From contig CP136066.1 of NCBI GenBank assembly GCA_032622095.1, positions 63,268,609 through 63,332,608 of the forward strand: a stretch of DNA of 64,000 nucleotides, written 5' to 3'. The notes under the pieces were generated by a model, which was given only the letters and a program-made list of their open reading frames with translations, made no database searches and was not told the origin of the DNA. The translations under genes were made by a program, and so were the position numbers. The DNA is from Siphonodentalium dalli (lineage: Eukaryota; Mollusca; Scaphopoda; Gadilida; Siphonodentaliidae). This document shows positions 45,296 through 55,871 of the stretch, one piece after another; position 1 is the stretch's first letter; every line of letters begins with the position of its first letter.

Positions 45296-46216
45296 TTCAA
45301 ATGCGTCTGTGTACGTATTCTTGCCCTGTGTTTCATACACGACATATTATACTGAAGAGTCTGACCACGCTGGTCATCCGTGTAACGAGGACCCGGGTAC
45401 GTAACAAAGGACGCGACTAATCCCTCATGCTGTCCACGAGCGATGAGTTCAGGTAGGTACACACAGATCGTTATTATAATACCTTGTCGGGTTCAGCAGA
45501 CGAATATGTTGTATTATTATCATTAACAATAGTTGGTTCTCCAATTACAACTTGTTATGTCATGCTGGATTCGATATTTTAGCATCATTTGTGACCATAA
45601 ACTGTGAGGTTTCGATTTATCGAAGAAAATATGTTCAAATAACTAATGAAAATTCATAAATACGAAACCTCCTCCATAATATATGTTGTTGTGCCGGATG
45701 ATATGTGTACCTTTCACATATATAAAATACCGTAGAAATTTCAGGATTGCTATAGATGCAAGTAAAATGAACTTTTATTCGCGTTTCCAGCAACTCTGGT
45801 AGTAACGAGGACCCGTTGAATTTTCTGGGGGAAAGTAACTGGACGCGAAAATTTGTAACGACGGACGCGTTTTTTTTTCCTACAAAATATTTACCTTCCC
45901 ATGATGTCATGGGCATATATGGTTATGTTTGAAAAACAATCAAGCTAAAATATTCAAATATGTCCAAATAATAGTTCGATTTGTTTTTTTGCACAACATA
46001 ATGGGAAATATACTGTAACACACCGGGAGTGTCCATATCGTCTCCGTTGGGGCGGTTGATGCATGTCGACCTGGATTTTTCCAACTGTATCCCCTTGAAC
46101 CAAGCCAAACACTCCTAAAAGTTTCCAAAATAACAGTTGCACCCCAATATATTAACTGTAGCCACGAGTGAGAAGACACATCTTGTTATTTATAAATTCC
46201 TATTTTTCATTTGCAG

Positions 46217-46395
46217 ACGGAGAAATATTAGTGCCTATTGAAGGTGAATTCGTTGAAGTCGATGGCAGCCAAGATTCCCAAGCGATCCCGCCTTCTGGTG
46301 CTGTGAACCAGTGCAACGAATGTGGCAAGAAGTATAAAAAATTGCAATCATTACGGCAGCATTCATTATATCACATAAAAGACAACATGCTATAA
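46217..46395 (+). CDS. C2H2 zinc-finger exon inside the TIR element
   Basis: After acceptor 'tttttcatttgcag' a 59-residue open segment ends in TAA. It starts with an acidic part (GEILVPIEGEFVEVDGSQ) and ends with one C2H2 finger, QCNECGKKYKKLQSLRQHSL-YH (C-x2-C-x12-H-x3-H). It looks like the last exon of a spliced gene. Within a 2.6 kb transposon it could be part of an element-encoded DNA-binding protein or a captured host exon. No upstream exon on this strand was identified. Confidence 0.5.
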
Positions 46396-46399
46396 GTTG

Positions 46400-46968
46400 G
46401 CAAAAAACTAAAAATATTTCTGTGTGTCCACACTCAGTCAGTCGGCGATAAAATGTTGGCAATACTTTATTAAGCTGCACACGGAAGGTGTCGAAATCCA
46501 GTGACTCTGGTTCTTTATCAAGGCTGGTGTTGTTGTCACTGTTGGTGTCAGTGATGTCGGCACTGTCCGAGTTGCAGCTGTTGCAGTGTGCATGACGAAT
46601 GGTGTTGTCGATGTTGCCGTGTGTGCTATCATTGGTGGTGTCATGGTTGTAGATGTGATTCATTTCATACTGATGTTCCTGTTTGTTCGTTGTAATTTTT
46701 CTTTTCTTTATGGCATTTTTATGTCGCAGAATGATGTTGTTGTCGCTGGATACTATGATTTCTTTACTGTTGTCCGATGGTATTATTCCTGGGTGGCTTA
46801 TTATTTGATATCCAAGCTTTCCTGTTGTGTTGTTCAGATTTAGCTTCAAGTAATTTAGTTCCGTGCTCGGGTGTGATGTGGTGGCATGGTCAACCGTGTC
46901 AGCCAAGGTGGTGAATGGTAGTTTGCAGGTGTAACATCGGAATGGGGTAGGTGTTATCTCGTCCATTC
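46400..46968 (-). CDS. Zinc-finger-start exon, convergent to the previous one
   Basis: Read on the minus strand after acceptor 'ctcttattctacag', the frame opens with ATG at 46966. It gives MDEITPTPFRCYTCKLPFTT followed by a C2H2 pattern (C-x2-C-x12-H-x4-H). A long Asn/Asp/Ser/Thr-rich linker follows, then a more ordered stretch, FDTFRVQLNKVLPTFYRRLT. The open frame extends to 46235, beyond the likely exon end and overlapping the antisense exon. The role is unknown; a DNA-binding transposon accessory protein or captured host sequence are both possible. Confidence 0.45.
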
Positions 46969-48104
46969 CTGTAGAATAAGAGAATGCAAGCGTTAGACTG
47001 TATTTAATGTGCGACCCCTTGGAATTTTCCTTCTAATATGTCAAAACTCACACTGGTTCTAATAAATGGATAACTTAACAAGTCTTATATAGTTTGGACA
47101 TTTTATAAGGCATGAAATGTTCAACAACAAATTTACTGTTTCAGTATCACAACATGCCTACTGACAAGTGATAGTGATCTCCATACACGTGTAATTTGCA
47201 CCATGGTCCAATATCAGCTTGAGTTATATTATCTCGCCGATGGCAAGTGTCCGAAATCCACCCAACCACGTGCCTATCGATAGCAAACATGTATACACTC
47301 TTAGTTGTGCAAAGAAAAACAGAGTAATGGCGAGAGGAAGCACAAAAGTCTCCTGACAACGTTTCGTCTGTTTAAAATTTGCTGTGAAACAGATGGTTAA
47401 CAATGCGACAAATAATGGTAAAACACATAAACATGTGATTTCTTATACATTCAAAACATTAATGTTTCTAAATAATTGTTTGTCGGAATATTCGCATCCG
47501 CCGTTACTCAATGTGATATCTGATGCGCGTCCAACGTTACATGATAACGGGTCCTCGTTTCTCGTTGATAATGTTAAATATTCGATTTGCTAGAAACTGG
47601 TTGCTTGGCGGTGGTTCTGTTGCTTATATTTCAATGACAGGGGTCCCGGCGGTTCCTCAACGTCATGAATTGTTCAGATTTGCACGTTATAACATCATTT
47701 TTTTGGTCAATTTGCGTGCTATTTCTGGATTTTCCAACAACTTTCCTCTTTATATAATAATTGTGGACACGTTTACATCAATTTAGCACCCACCGATTTA
47801 GACTAATATAGTACCAAAACACTACGCACACTGAAACATAGGTAGATTATTTTTAAAGGCATTTACTCACCGATTTCGTTGACCAGCCCGCGAAATTTTC
47901 TTCATACGGAACTCGCGTCCTTTGATACGTACCCGGGTCCTCGTTACACGGATGACCAGCGTGCTGACTAACTCAAATAAACACGACGCTCTGAATTATA
48001 TCATGGTCCATTAATGCTGGTATATAACTGGTTATCTGCGAGTGTTGTCCTCTTGCTTTGACCGATGTTTATAGAGTTTTCACTGCCTTACATCCTTTTT
48101 GCAT

Positions 48105-48915
48105 TTGATTAAGGTGATAGTTATTATAATATAATATTTTGCTTATGGATATACATTGGATTTGATTAAGGGGTAATTGATATAATGAAAATAATTTGCT
48201 TATGATTATGCATTGGATTTGATTAAGGTGATAGTTATTATAATATAATATTTTGCTTATGGATATACATTGGATTTGATTAAGGGGTAATTGATATAAT
48301 GAAAATAATTTGCATATGATTATGCATTGGATTTGATTAAGGTGTTAGATATTATAATATAATATTTTGCTTATGGATATACATTGGATTTGATTAAGGG
48401 GTAATTGATATAATGAAAATAATTTGCTTATGATTATGCATTGGATTTGATTAAGGTGGTAGTTATTACAATATAATATTTTGCTTATGGTTATACATTG
48501 GATTTGATTAAGGGGGTAATTGATATAATGAAAATAATTTGCTTTTGAGTATGCATTGGATTTGATTAAGGTGGTAGTTATTATTATATAATATTTTGCT
48601 TATGGTTATACATTGGATTTGATTAAGGGGTAATTGATATAATGAAAATAATTTGCTTTTGATTATGCATTGGATTTGATTAAGGTGATAGTTATTATAA
48701 TACAATATTTTGTTTATGGTTATACATTGGATTTGATTAAGGGGTAATTGATATAATGAAATTAATTTGCTTTTGAGTATGCATTGGATTTGATTAAGGT
48801 GATAGTTATTATAATACAATATTTTGCTTATGGTTATACATTGGATTGATTAAGGGGTAAATGATATAATGAAATTAATTTGCTTTTGAGTATGCATTGG
48901 ATTTGATTAAGGTGG
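48105..48915 (+). repeat. LTR array C (114 bp dimeric unit), 5' LTR, about eight units
   Basis: Each unit is two related 57 bp halves, both starting TTGGATTTGATTAAGG. The first continues 'tgatagttattataatataa' and the second 'ggtaattgatataatgaaaa'. Both halves end 'tttgcttatg...ata(t/c)...ca'. I count about eight first-halves. Minus-strand ORFs rich in NQIQC(I/K) repeats are artefacts of the array. Confidence 0.93.
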
Positions 48916-49056
48916 TAGTTATGCTTTATTATTATTAAGGGGGTGGACTTTGATAAATGTATTTGTTATTATTGGGGTGGGTGGATGAAAAGTTTTAGTT
49001 TTTTGTTATGCCATGATCATATTTTTACGCACAGAGGTGAATCAGTTATGTCCCGT

Positions 49057-49066
49057 TATATAAATA
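49057..49066 (+). promoter_or_regulatory. Candidate LTR TATA box
   Basis: TATATAAATA lies in conserved unique LTR sequence downstream of the arrays, 816 bp before the LTR end; it is conserved in the 3' LTR as well. It is the best TATA-like candidate for element transcription, but many AT-rich stretches exist and there is no experimental support. Confidence 0.25.
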
Positions 49067-49836
49067 AACTTAATGAGTTGATCCCATGATTCTCATGGGG
49101 TCGGCTGAGTTTGGATTTCCGGGAGACCGCCGAGATGGGATTTCTTAGGGATCCTTACTCAGTTTATACCACTGGATAACACTTCAGTATAATTTTATAT
49201 TTATTGAATGATTTCATTTATGAATATTTAGACTCCACCTCACTATATTGTCACGGCATATCAAAATAGAAATAATCATCAAATATATATAGACAATAAA
49301 TGCCATCAATTTTTAGTTCTGTTTGTGTTATCTCCCTTTTTCGTCAGTCTGGGTACATCCTTGTTAGGTTCCATCAGTTGTAGTCGTCTCTACCTTGCCA
49401 TGTGAGCAAGACCCTTTGCTTTAGCTGCTCGTTTCTCTGTTATTAATAGATTGAACCTACATTTCTAAATCCGCTATTTATATTTATAAAATAATCTTAA
49501 CTTATTCCGAGTGGGGTCATAGTACAAGTTTCGACTTGGACTTGTGACACTACTGGGGAATAGGTCACAATTTGACTGCATTTTTTTTTTGTCTTATCTT
49601 AAGTTAAGGTATAAGTTGATCTATATTAAATGACACATAGTTCCCTATTTTATTTTTCATTCTTGCACAACAAGTATAATTAGTCTTGACTACATTTAGT
49701 TAACCACACATAACAAGTTTTGGGCTTATAACTGACTCCAAGTTATTCACAATTATGGAGTTCCCTCGCTTAGCGCGTCAATGGTAACAATGAACCCCAT
49801 TCCATTCTTGATTAACGGTCCTCCCATTAAAAGAGA

Positions 49837-49842
49837 AATAAA
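49837..49842 (+). terminator. Candidate LTR polyadenylation signal (also 60331-60336)
   Basis: AATAAA lies 40-45 bases before the 3' end of each LTR, where an R/U5 polyadenylation signal would be plausible. This is inferred from position and motif only. Confidence 0.3.
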
Positions 49843-49885
49843 ACCGTAGTTTCTATATACCCCTAGAGTACAATTCGCTACAGAT

Positions 49886-49903
49886 TGGCGCCCGATATTG
49901 GAC
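49886..49903 (+). other. Primer-binding site
   Basis: TGGCGCCCGATATTGGAC starts three bases after the LTR. The first ten bases (TGGCGCCCGA) match the complement of the lysine tRNA 3' end used by many LTR elements and retroviruses; later bases match less well. The primer tRNA is probably a tRNA-Lys or a variant. Confidence 0.75.
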
Positions 49904-51213
49904 CGTTAAGACATACAGATCCATTTTACCTAGCCTTATGCGTTTTTGTTTTGTTTTGAAAACGCTATTAAATATGATTACATAATGTCCCTGTACTCGA
50001 ATTCACTGTATACATATACAGCTCTGATGGACAACTAAATTGATTCGAGTAATAATTATAGCCTACTGTTTAGCTGTGAGCTATAGGCTCTTAACATGAT
50101 TATTATTAAGGGAGGGTGAACTTTTAACAAATTTATTTTAATTATTGGGTTGGGGTGGATGAATGGTTATATTGTTTTTTTCCTTTCTTTGTTATTTCGT
50201 GGTCATATTTTGAATCAAATATTTAAGTCCGTTTATATAATGAAACTCCAGTATCTTCAGCATGTAGCCGTCAGTGGACAGGGATTACCCTACGATCATT
50301 AATATATAATAAATTAGTATACTGCCTTTATGTATTAATAATTTCACATTTATATTGCATTTATGTCCGCATTGTCTTTAAATTGCTATACTTATTTTGT
50401 TGTTAATTGATTGTGTTGTGTTTTGTTATTAATTGGATGTATCAAGCGTAATCCAGGTCCACGTGATGTCGACATGGCTTTTCTTTAGTTAAACCCCCTT
50501 CATTTAAATGAATATGCAGCTATGATTAGCAGGGTACTTTAGCATTTATTGATGATCTGTCATATTATAAATAATAAGGCTTCGCCTCATTATATGACCA
50601 CGGGATTTCAAACTAGAGATAGTCATTATATTATAATAATCAGTCATCGTCAACCTGCAAAAATCTATTTTAATTATGTTATAATAAATATAGTTGTGTC
50701 AGTTCTGTCCATTCTTCCGTCCGCCCGTGTGTCCGTCAATAGTGGCCAATACTTCCGTAAATTGCACTCTGATATTCATAAAGACATATAATTTCATAAA
50801 TCTCAAATTAAGCCCCGCCTATCGAGTAAGATGGCCGCTGTTACTATTTTTAGACTGAGTATGCATAATTCTGCTGTGGTTTTTTTTAGTGTCCAGATGA
50901 TTACTTGAGAGTGGGTAATGTTTGTTTAGTAATTCTTATTCTGTTTTTTTTTCCTGGTGACTTAATCAGACCTCGTATCTCGAAAATAATTTCAGAATGG
51001 GATTTTTTTTTTTTTTTTTTTTTACTTAGAAACATCACATTTCCTGTGTTGTGTTTATTGTTCACCCACTTACATGAGACAGTCATGGGCGGTTATCCAT
51101 TAACCAATGCCTGTGCATTGGTATTTAAGTTTCTTTTATATATATACCCAGGTTGATGAAGTACAAATCGGAATTTTTGCTCTATGGCCTTCTCCACTCA
51201 ATGTTAATTTAAT
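49904..51213 (+). other. Retrotransposon leader containing a diverged copy of LTR sequence
   Basis: At about 50098-50250, 'tgattattattaagggaggg', 'attattgggttggggtggat' and 'gtggtcatattttgaatc' parallel the LTR region at 48925-49060 ('ttattattattaagggggtg', 'ttattggggtgggtggatga', 'catgatcatatttttacg'). At about 50572-50630, 'gcctcattatatgaccacgg' parallels LTR 49235-49260. The leader therefore contains an older, diverged LTR-like segment. No ORF is supported. A T-run of about 20 lies at 51003-51022. Confidence 0.55.
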
Positions 51214-51885
51214 ATGAATTCTTTAATCCAATCATTTGATAGTAACTCTGATAGAGTTCAAAAAGTTATAGAGGAATTTGAACAATTTAACAATGATTTG
51301 AAACATCGACGCAGTAACAAGATTAACACACATAGCCAGTCAGTACAGACTGAGTTATCTATTCACCATGTTCCATCTCCACATATCAATGTGTTTGTTA
51401 TGCCAGATAATTTTGATGGCCAAACATCCGTTGAATTATGGATCGCTCCTTTTGAGAGTTGTGTCTCTCTAAATGATTGGACGAATGAACAAGCCACAAA
51501 GTTACTTGCTACTGTGCTCAGAGATTCCGCGTTAGAATATTACATGTCTCTCTCCAGTCGACAAAATGTAAACTTTCCAGAGTTACTATCTGGATTGAAG
51601 GAAAGATTTTCTCCAATAGAAAATGTCACCTTATTCCGTAGACAGTTTTGGGATTATGAACAGTTACAACATCAAACTTTTCCAGAAAGCATAACTCAAT
51701 TATGCATTCTGGCAAAGAAAGCTTTCCCGGATTTTTCAGATCAAGATCGGGATTTGTTGATCAAAGATCAATTCATATTATCTTTGCACGATGCTGATAT
51801 TCAGTTACAGGTTAGGCGCGCAAAACCCCATGGAAGAGCTCTGTTTACAAAACATATGTCCCATGGAAACGGCGATGGAAATTGA
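51214..51885 (+). CDS. Gag of the Gypsy-type element (223-aa frame, truncated)
   Basis: Gag proteins form the particle that packages element RNA. Residues about 65-190 have the usual retrotransposon Gag landmarks: ELWIAPFESCVSLNDWTNEQ, AT(K)LLATVL, ALEYYMSLSS, FPELLSGLKERFSP and a hydrophobic C-terminal half. A frameshift at about 51840 ends the frame. In the continuing frame I see a Gln-rich coiled-coil-like stretch but no CCHC knuckle before the protease, suggesting either deletion or a Gag type lacking it. The start ATG at 51214 follows a non-coding leader; MNSLIQSF is a plausible N-terminus. Confidence 0.75.
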   Translation: MNSLIQSFDSNSDRVQKVIEEFEQFNNDLKHRRSNKINTHSQSVQTELSIHHVPSPHINVFVMPDNFDGQTSVELWIAPFESCVSLNDWTNEQATKLLATVLRDSALEYYMSLSSRQNVNFPELLSGLKERFSPIENVTLFRRQFWDYEQLQHQTFPESITQLCILAKKAFPDFSDQDRDLLIKDQFILSLHDADIQLQVRRAKPHGRALFTKHMSHGNGDGN

Positions 51886-52729
51886 GCATGCTAATAGGCT
51901 GGAAATAGATCTTGAGAATCTTGAGAAACAAATTGATTCCATGCAACAACAAATGCAACAACAACCATTGTACAATGGTCATTTCCATGCAAATGTTGAA
52001 ATTCCTGTTAGAACTGTAACTTCTGCGGATAATATAGAGTTAGAGACTGGTGATAACCAGCAAGTAGTAGGGACAGCAACTCTGAATGGACGAATTGGCA
52101 AGAAGAAATGTAAATGTTTAGTGGACAGTGGGTCTGCTGTTATCCTCATTAATCTAAAATTCTATGAGTCTTTACCAAAAAGATTCAAGAATAAAATCAA
52201 ACCATATGAGGTGCCGTTGACGGGTATTACTTCCAATGAAGTAAAAGTCTATGGCATGATATAATTGCCCGTTCGATTTGAACAGAAGACTGTCACAGTT
52301 AGATTTTTTATTGTTCAAATTGACCTGGATGGTATACTTGGACATGATTTCTTCTTTGAAAATAAGATTCAAATTGATTATGGCACCGGTCGGTGTACTT
52401 TCAAAGATGCAAGTATTGATATGTCTATTGAAAATTCGGTCATCCCATTAAGTGTGAAACTTTTTGATGATGTTCATATACCACCAAGATCGGAAATTGT
52501 AACTGAAGCTTATGTTGATGGAACTGTTCATAACGATTGCCAATGTTTTATTTTAGAATCAATTCCTATTGATGCTGATATAATATCAGCCCGCACATTG
52601 TGTTCTCGTAATCAGTTTTCAAAACTTCCAATAAGATTAATTAATTTATCTTATTCACCTTATACTGTTTGTATACAGTTAGTCTTTTACAGGAAGCCAG
52701 TGAACCACTTGAGTTGGGAGATGTGTTAG
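51886..52729 (+). pseudogene. Retropepsin (aspartic protease) region of pol
   Basis: In the frame from 51791, LVDSGSAVILINLKFYESL carries the DSG active-site motif. An in-frame stop at 52262-52264 splits the domain, and the same frame continues with ILGHDFFFENKIQIDY, the second conserved retropepsin element. The linker towards reverse transcriptase follows until about 52729, where the frame is lost. The active-site residues are intact, but the stop makes this copy defective. Confidence 0.85.
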
Positions 52730-52808
52730 TCCAACAGCTTGGGATGATATGATGGCAAGATCTGTCCAAAATTAAAATCAACATCAACAAAAACATTTTA
52801 CTAATTTA

Positions 52809-54170
52809 ATGACAGATTACCATGACAGCTTTAGCCAGTTTGAAGGTGACTTTGGTAGAACAAATATTTTAAAACATCACATTGATATACAGGGCCATAC
52901 ACCGATTCGCAAAAGGGCTTATAGACTTCCTGCTTTCAAAAAGCAGGAGGCAGATAGATTAGTTGATGAAATGTTACAACATGATATTATTGAACCATCA
53001 CAGAGCCCCTGGGCTGCCCTATTGTATTGGTTAAAAAGAAAAGTGGAAAATATCGTTTTTGTATCGATTATAGGGCCCTTAATTCTATCACTAAGAAAGA
53101 TGCATTTCCGTTACCAAGAATAGATGAAACTTTAGACACTCTTTCTGGCTCAAAGTGGTCTCTACGTTGGATTTATCTTCTGGATACTGGCAGGTAGAAT
53201 TGGATGAAAATTCCCTGGAAATCACTGCCTTTACGACGGGGACATCATTATATAATTTTAAGGTGTTAGCATTCGGATTATGTAATGCCCCAAGCACTTT
53301 TGAACGTATCATGGAGATTGTATTGAAGGGCTTACATTGGAACATATGTCTAGTTTATTTAGACGATATCATTGTATATAATTCATCGTTTAAACAACAA
53401 TTAGAATGTATTAAAATAGTTCTAGATTGCCTTAAGAATGCTGGTTTAAAATTAAACCCAGAAAAATGTCATTTCTGCCAAACGAAAGTGGAGTATCTCG
53501 GTCATATCATTGATGAGAATGGAATACACCCCGACCCTAAGAAAATTGACAAAATCGAAAATTGGCCTAGACCACATAATATCACCATGGTTAGGGGTTT
53601 GGTAGGATTGTGTTCCTACTACAGGAAATTCATTAAGAATTTCTCTGCTATGTCATCTCCATTACATGATTTGACTAAGAAAGATGTAAAATTTCAATGG
53701 GGACCAGCTCAAGAAACATCCTTTCAACAATTAAAAGAATGTCTGTGTGGTTCCGATGTCTTAGCCTAACCTGATTTTAATCATTCATTCATATTAGATA
53801 CTAATGCTAGTGACGTAGCTTCTGGGGGGATATTATCGCAAAATATTGATGAAAAGGAATGAGTAATATCATATTTTAGCAAGATACATTCTAAACCTGA
53901 GAAAAATTATAGTACAACCCGGAAAGAATTGTTAGCAATTATCAAATGTCTCAAATACTATAGGCCATATCTGCTTGGGAGGAAGTTCCTTCTCAGGACA
54001 GATCATGTGTCCCTCCAATGGCTACTTAAATTCAAAGAACCGAATGGGCAGATGGCTAGGTGGTTCGAAATACTAAGTGAATTTGATTTTACAGTTCAAC
54101 ACCGTCCTGGCACCCAAGATCGTAATGCAGATGCATTAAGCCGGATCCCCATTAATGTAGTAGATGTGGT
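52809..54170 (+). pseudogene. Reverse transcriptase and RNase H region of pol
   Basis: In sequence order: HHIDIQGHTPIRKRAYRLP, then EADRLVDEMLQHDIIEPSQS, then (after a frame change at about 53030-53100) LDLSSGYWQVELDE, FGLCNAPSTFERIMEIVLKG, VYLDDIIVY (active site YLDD) and YLGHIIDENGIHPDPKKI, which together are diagnostic of Ty3/Gypsy reverse transcriptase. RNase H follows: after a stop at 53767, LDTNASDVASGGILSQ. Here the usual TDAS catalytic Asp reads Asn. Then come a TGA at about 53861, YSTTRKELLAI and RTDHVSLQWLL. It ends with QHRPGTQDRNADALSRIP. At least two stops and one frameshift are present. Confidence 0.92.
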
Positions 54171-55636
54171 AAGTGATGACGACAACATCCAGAAGTCGCA
54201 GAACAACGACGACATCATTGGTAAGTTCATCTCTATATTAAAAACCTTCAAAGATAAGCCCAATGCTGACTTTATATCCGAGCACTCTCCTCAGCTTCGA
54301 TACTATTTACGAAATTGGAATAGTTATACCTTTGAAAATAACATGTTATATAGAATATGGTATGATGAAAAGCTGAAAGAGACGAAATTGTTATGGGTTG
54401 TACCGACGGATTTAAAACAGAAAGTCTTAAAATCTGCCCACAGTATAATAACTGGTGGCCATTTGGAACAATGAGTAAGATTTTGCAGTCATGTCACTGG
54501 CATGGTATCAGTACAGATACCAAGGATTTTATTCTTTGTTGTCCATCCTGTCAAAGACGGAAACCAGGAACAAAATCCATGAGAGCTCCACTTACAATAG
54601 ATGTCCCCAGAGAACCATTAGAACGCATAGCTATGGACGTTCTTGGTCCTTTACCTGTTACAGAAACAGGCAATAAATATATTCTTTTAATCACTGATTA
54701 TTATACCAAATTTGTCGAAGCATATCCATTGCCTAATCAACAAGCGGTGGTCATTATTGATTGCTTAATAGATTTCTGCTCAAGATATGGAATTCCGAAG
54801 CATTTACATAGTGACCAAGGTACACATTTTGAATCGCTGTTACTGCAACAGCTATGTCAATGTTTTGGAATTTCTAAAACAAGAACCACTGCATATCACC
54901 CGCAAAGTGATGGACAGGTGGAACGTTTTAATCGCACTTTACTTAAAATGATGTCTGCTTTTATAAATGATAAACAATCAGATTGGGATGTTTACCTTCC
55001 ATTATTATTGATGGCATACCGTAGTTCCGAACACGAAACTACTGGTGTATCCCCAAATCGCGTGATGTTCGGGAGGGAGATTAATATTCCCCTCACAATG
55101 TTCACTAAAACACCTCAAACAACAAATGAGTATGTGGGTCCGTACTTACAAAACATTCGTAGAGTTCATCAAGCTCTAGGAGAATTGGTGTTTAAAAATA
55201 CACAGAAAGAGTTATGCAGGAGAAAACAATTTTATGATCAGAAGGTTTTTGGGAAGCCCTTAATAGAAGGAGATCAGGTTTGGCTATTTACACCGGCTAC
55301 TAAAAAAGGTCGATCACCCAAATTAACCACATTCTGGCATGGGCCCTTTAATATCATAAAGAAATTATCAGATATAAATTATATTGTGAAAGTTGGAACA
55401 AGGAAATAAAACGTTATTCAATTTAACAGATTAAGAAACATATTGAACCATATCAGCAAGAATAATCTGAGGTTCAGGGGGCAATGTTAGATGATGCATC
55501 AATATCTAATGAAAGTTCTGATGAAATACCACCTCAAATTATAGACGATTGGGATATTAGTAGTCTCTCTCCCAGAATAACACGAGTTGGGCGAGAAGTT
55601 AGGAAACCAAGATGGTTGGATGATTTTGTTCCCTGA
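54171..55636 (+). pseudogene. Integrase region of pol
   Basis: The zinc-binding HHCC part is split by a frameshift near 54460: AHSIITGGHLE in one frame, then CCPSCQRRKPG in the other. The catalytic core (54590-55100) is open and has IAMDVLGPLP (first Asp), HSDQGTHFES (second Asp) and GQVERFNRTL (Glu). A GPY/F-type module, FWHGPFNIIKKLSDINYIV, precedes the stop at 55407-55409. Beyond it, in shifted frames, FNRLRN and a final VGREVRKPRWLDDFVP run to TGA at about 55636. The DDE triad is intact in the 338-aa ORF at 54393-55409. No envelope-like ORF follows. Confidence 0.92.
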
Positions 55637-55855
55637 GAACTAATATATTGCCTTTATTTCAGGGTCTAATTATACGGAGTCACAAGGAATACGTGTTATA
55701 TGTCTTCATTAAACAACTCTGGAACCTTTTATGATATCAACTATATAGGATGAAGATAAAGTGCCACCAGATCAATGACACTTTTGTTGTTTTGTTCTAT
55801 CGTTCTTTCTGTCATTCGATTGATGTCATATTTTGAACGACGAGGACGACGTCCC
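55637..55855 (+). other. Short non-coding spacer between pol and the polypurine tract
   Basis: About 220 bp with no ORF of note. The antisense 66-aa ORF here is not supported. There is no room for an additional gene. Confidence 0.5.
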
Positions 55856-55871
55856 GGAGGGGTGAGGGTGG
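55856..55871 (+). other. Polypurine tract
   Basis: GGAGGGGTGAGGGTGG abuts the 3' LTR, where plus-strand DNA synthesis would be primed. Confidence 0.85.

Larger units (their letters stand above)
45366..47963. mobile_element. 2.6 kb TIR DNA transposon, CAC ends, 5 bp TSD, inside the 5' LTR
   Basis: The left end reads CACGCTGGTCATCCGTGTAA and then CGAGGACCCGGGTACGTAAC. The right end, reverse-complemented, reads CACGCTGGTCATCCGTGTAA and then CGAGGACCCGGGTACGTATC, so the ~50 bp TIRs are almost perfect. The flanks are CTGAC on both sides (45361-45365, 47964-47968). The 3' LTR has the empty site GAGTCTGACTAACTC at about 58560-58574. Subterminal 'acgaggacccgtt' and 'ggacgcg' motifs recur at about 45804-45870 and, inverted, at about 47525-47557. 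No transposase is recognisable; two C2H2 exon-like ORFs are inside. CAC termini with a 5 bp duplication are shared with Transib/RAG-like elements, but that assignment is inference. Confidence 0.92.
39503..49882 (+). repeat. 5' LTR, expanded and interrupted by two insertions
   Basis: This LTR is collinear with 55872-60376. It differs by about 75 bp of extra G-rich/AT sequence at about 39888-39962, three more units of the 254 bp array, the 2465 bp insert at 41985, one fewer unit of the 134 bp array, the 2598 bp TIR element at 45366, and one more unit of the 114 bp array. Removing the two insertions leaves about 5.3 kb. Confidence 0.93.

Noticed and set aside
46235-46400. C-terminal extension of the 243-aa minus ORF
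   Set aside because: This part is antisense to the plus-strand zinc-finger exon and reads as Cys/Ile-rich noise; the exon is taken to end near 46400.
48508-48819. 103-aa minus ORF of NQIQC repeats (also 59071-59304)
   Set aside because: It follows directly from translating array C; no start context, and the frame breaks elsewhere in the array.
55637-55871. Envelope-like gene after pol
   Set aside because: Only about 235 bp separate the pol end from the 3' LTR and no ORF with membrane features exists.
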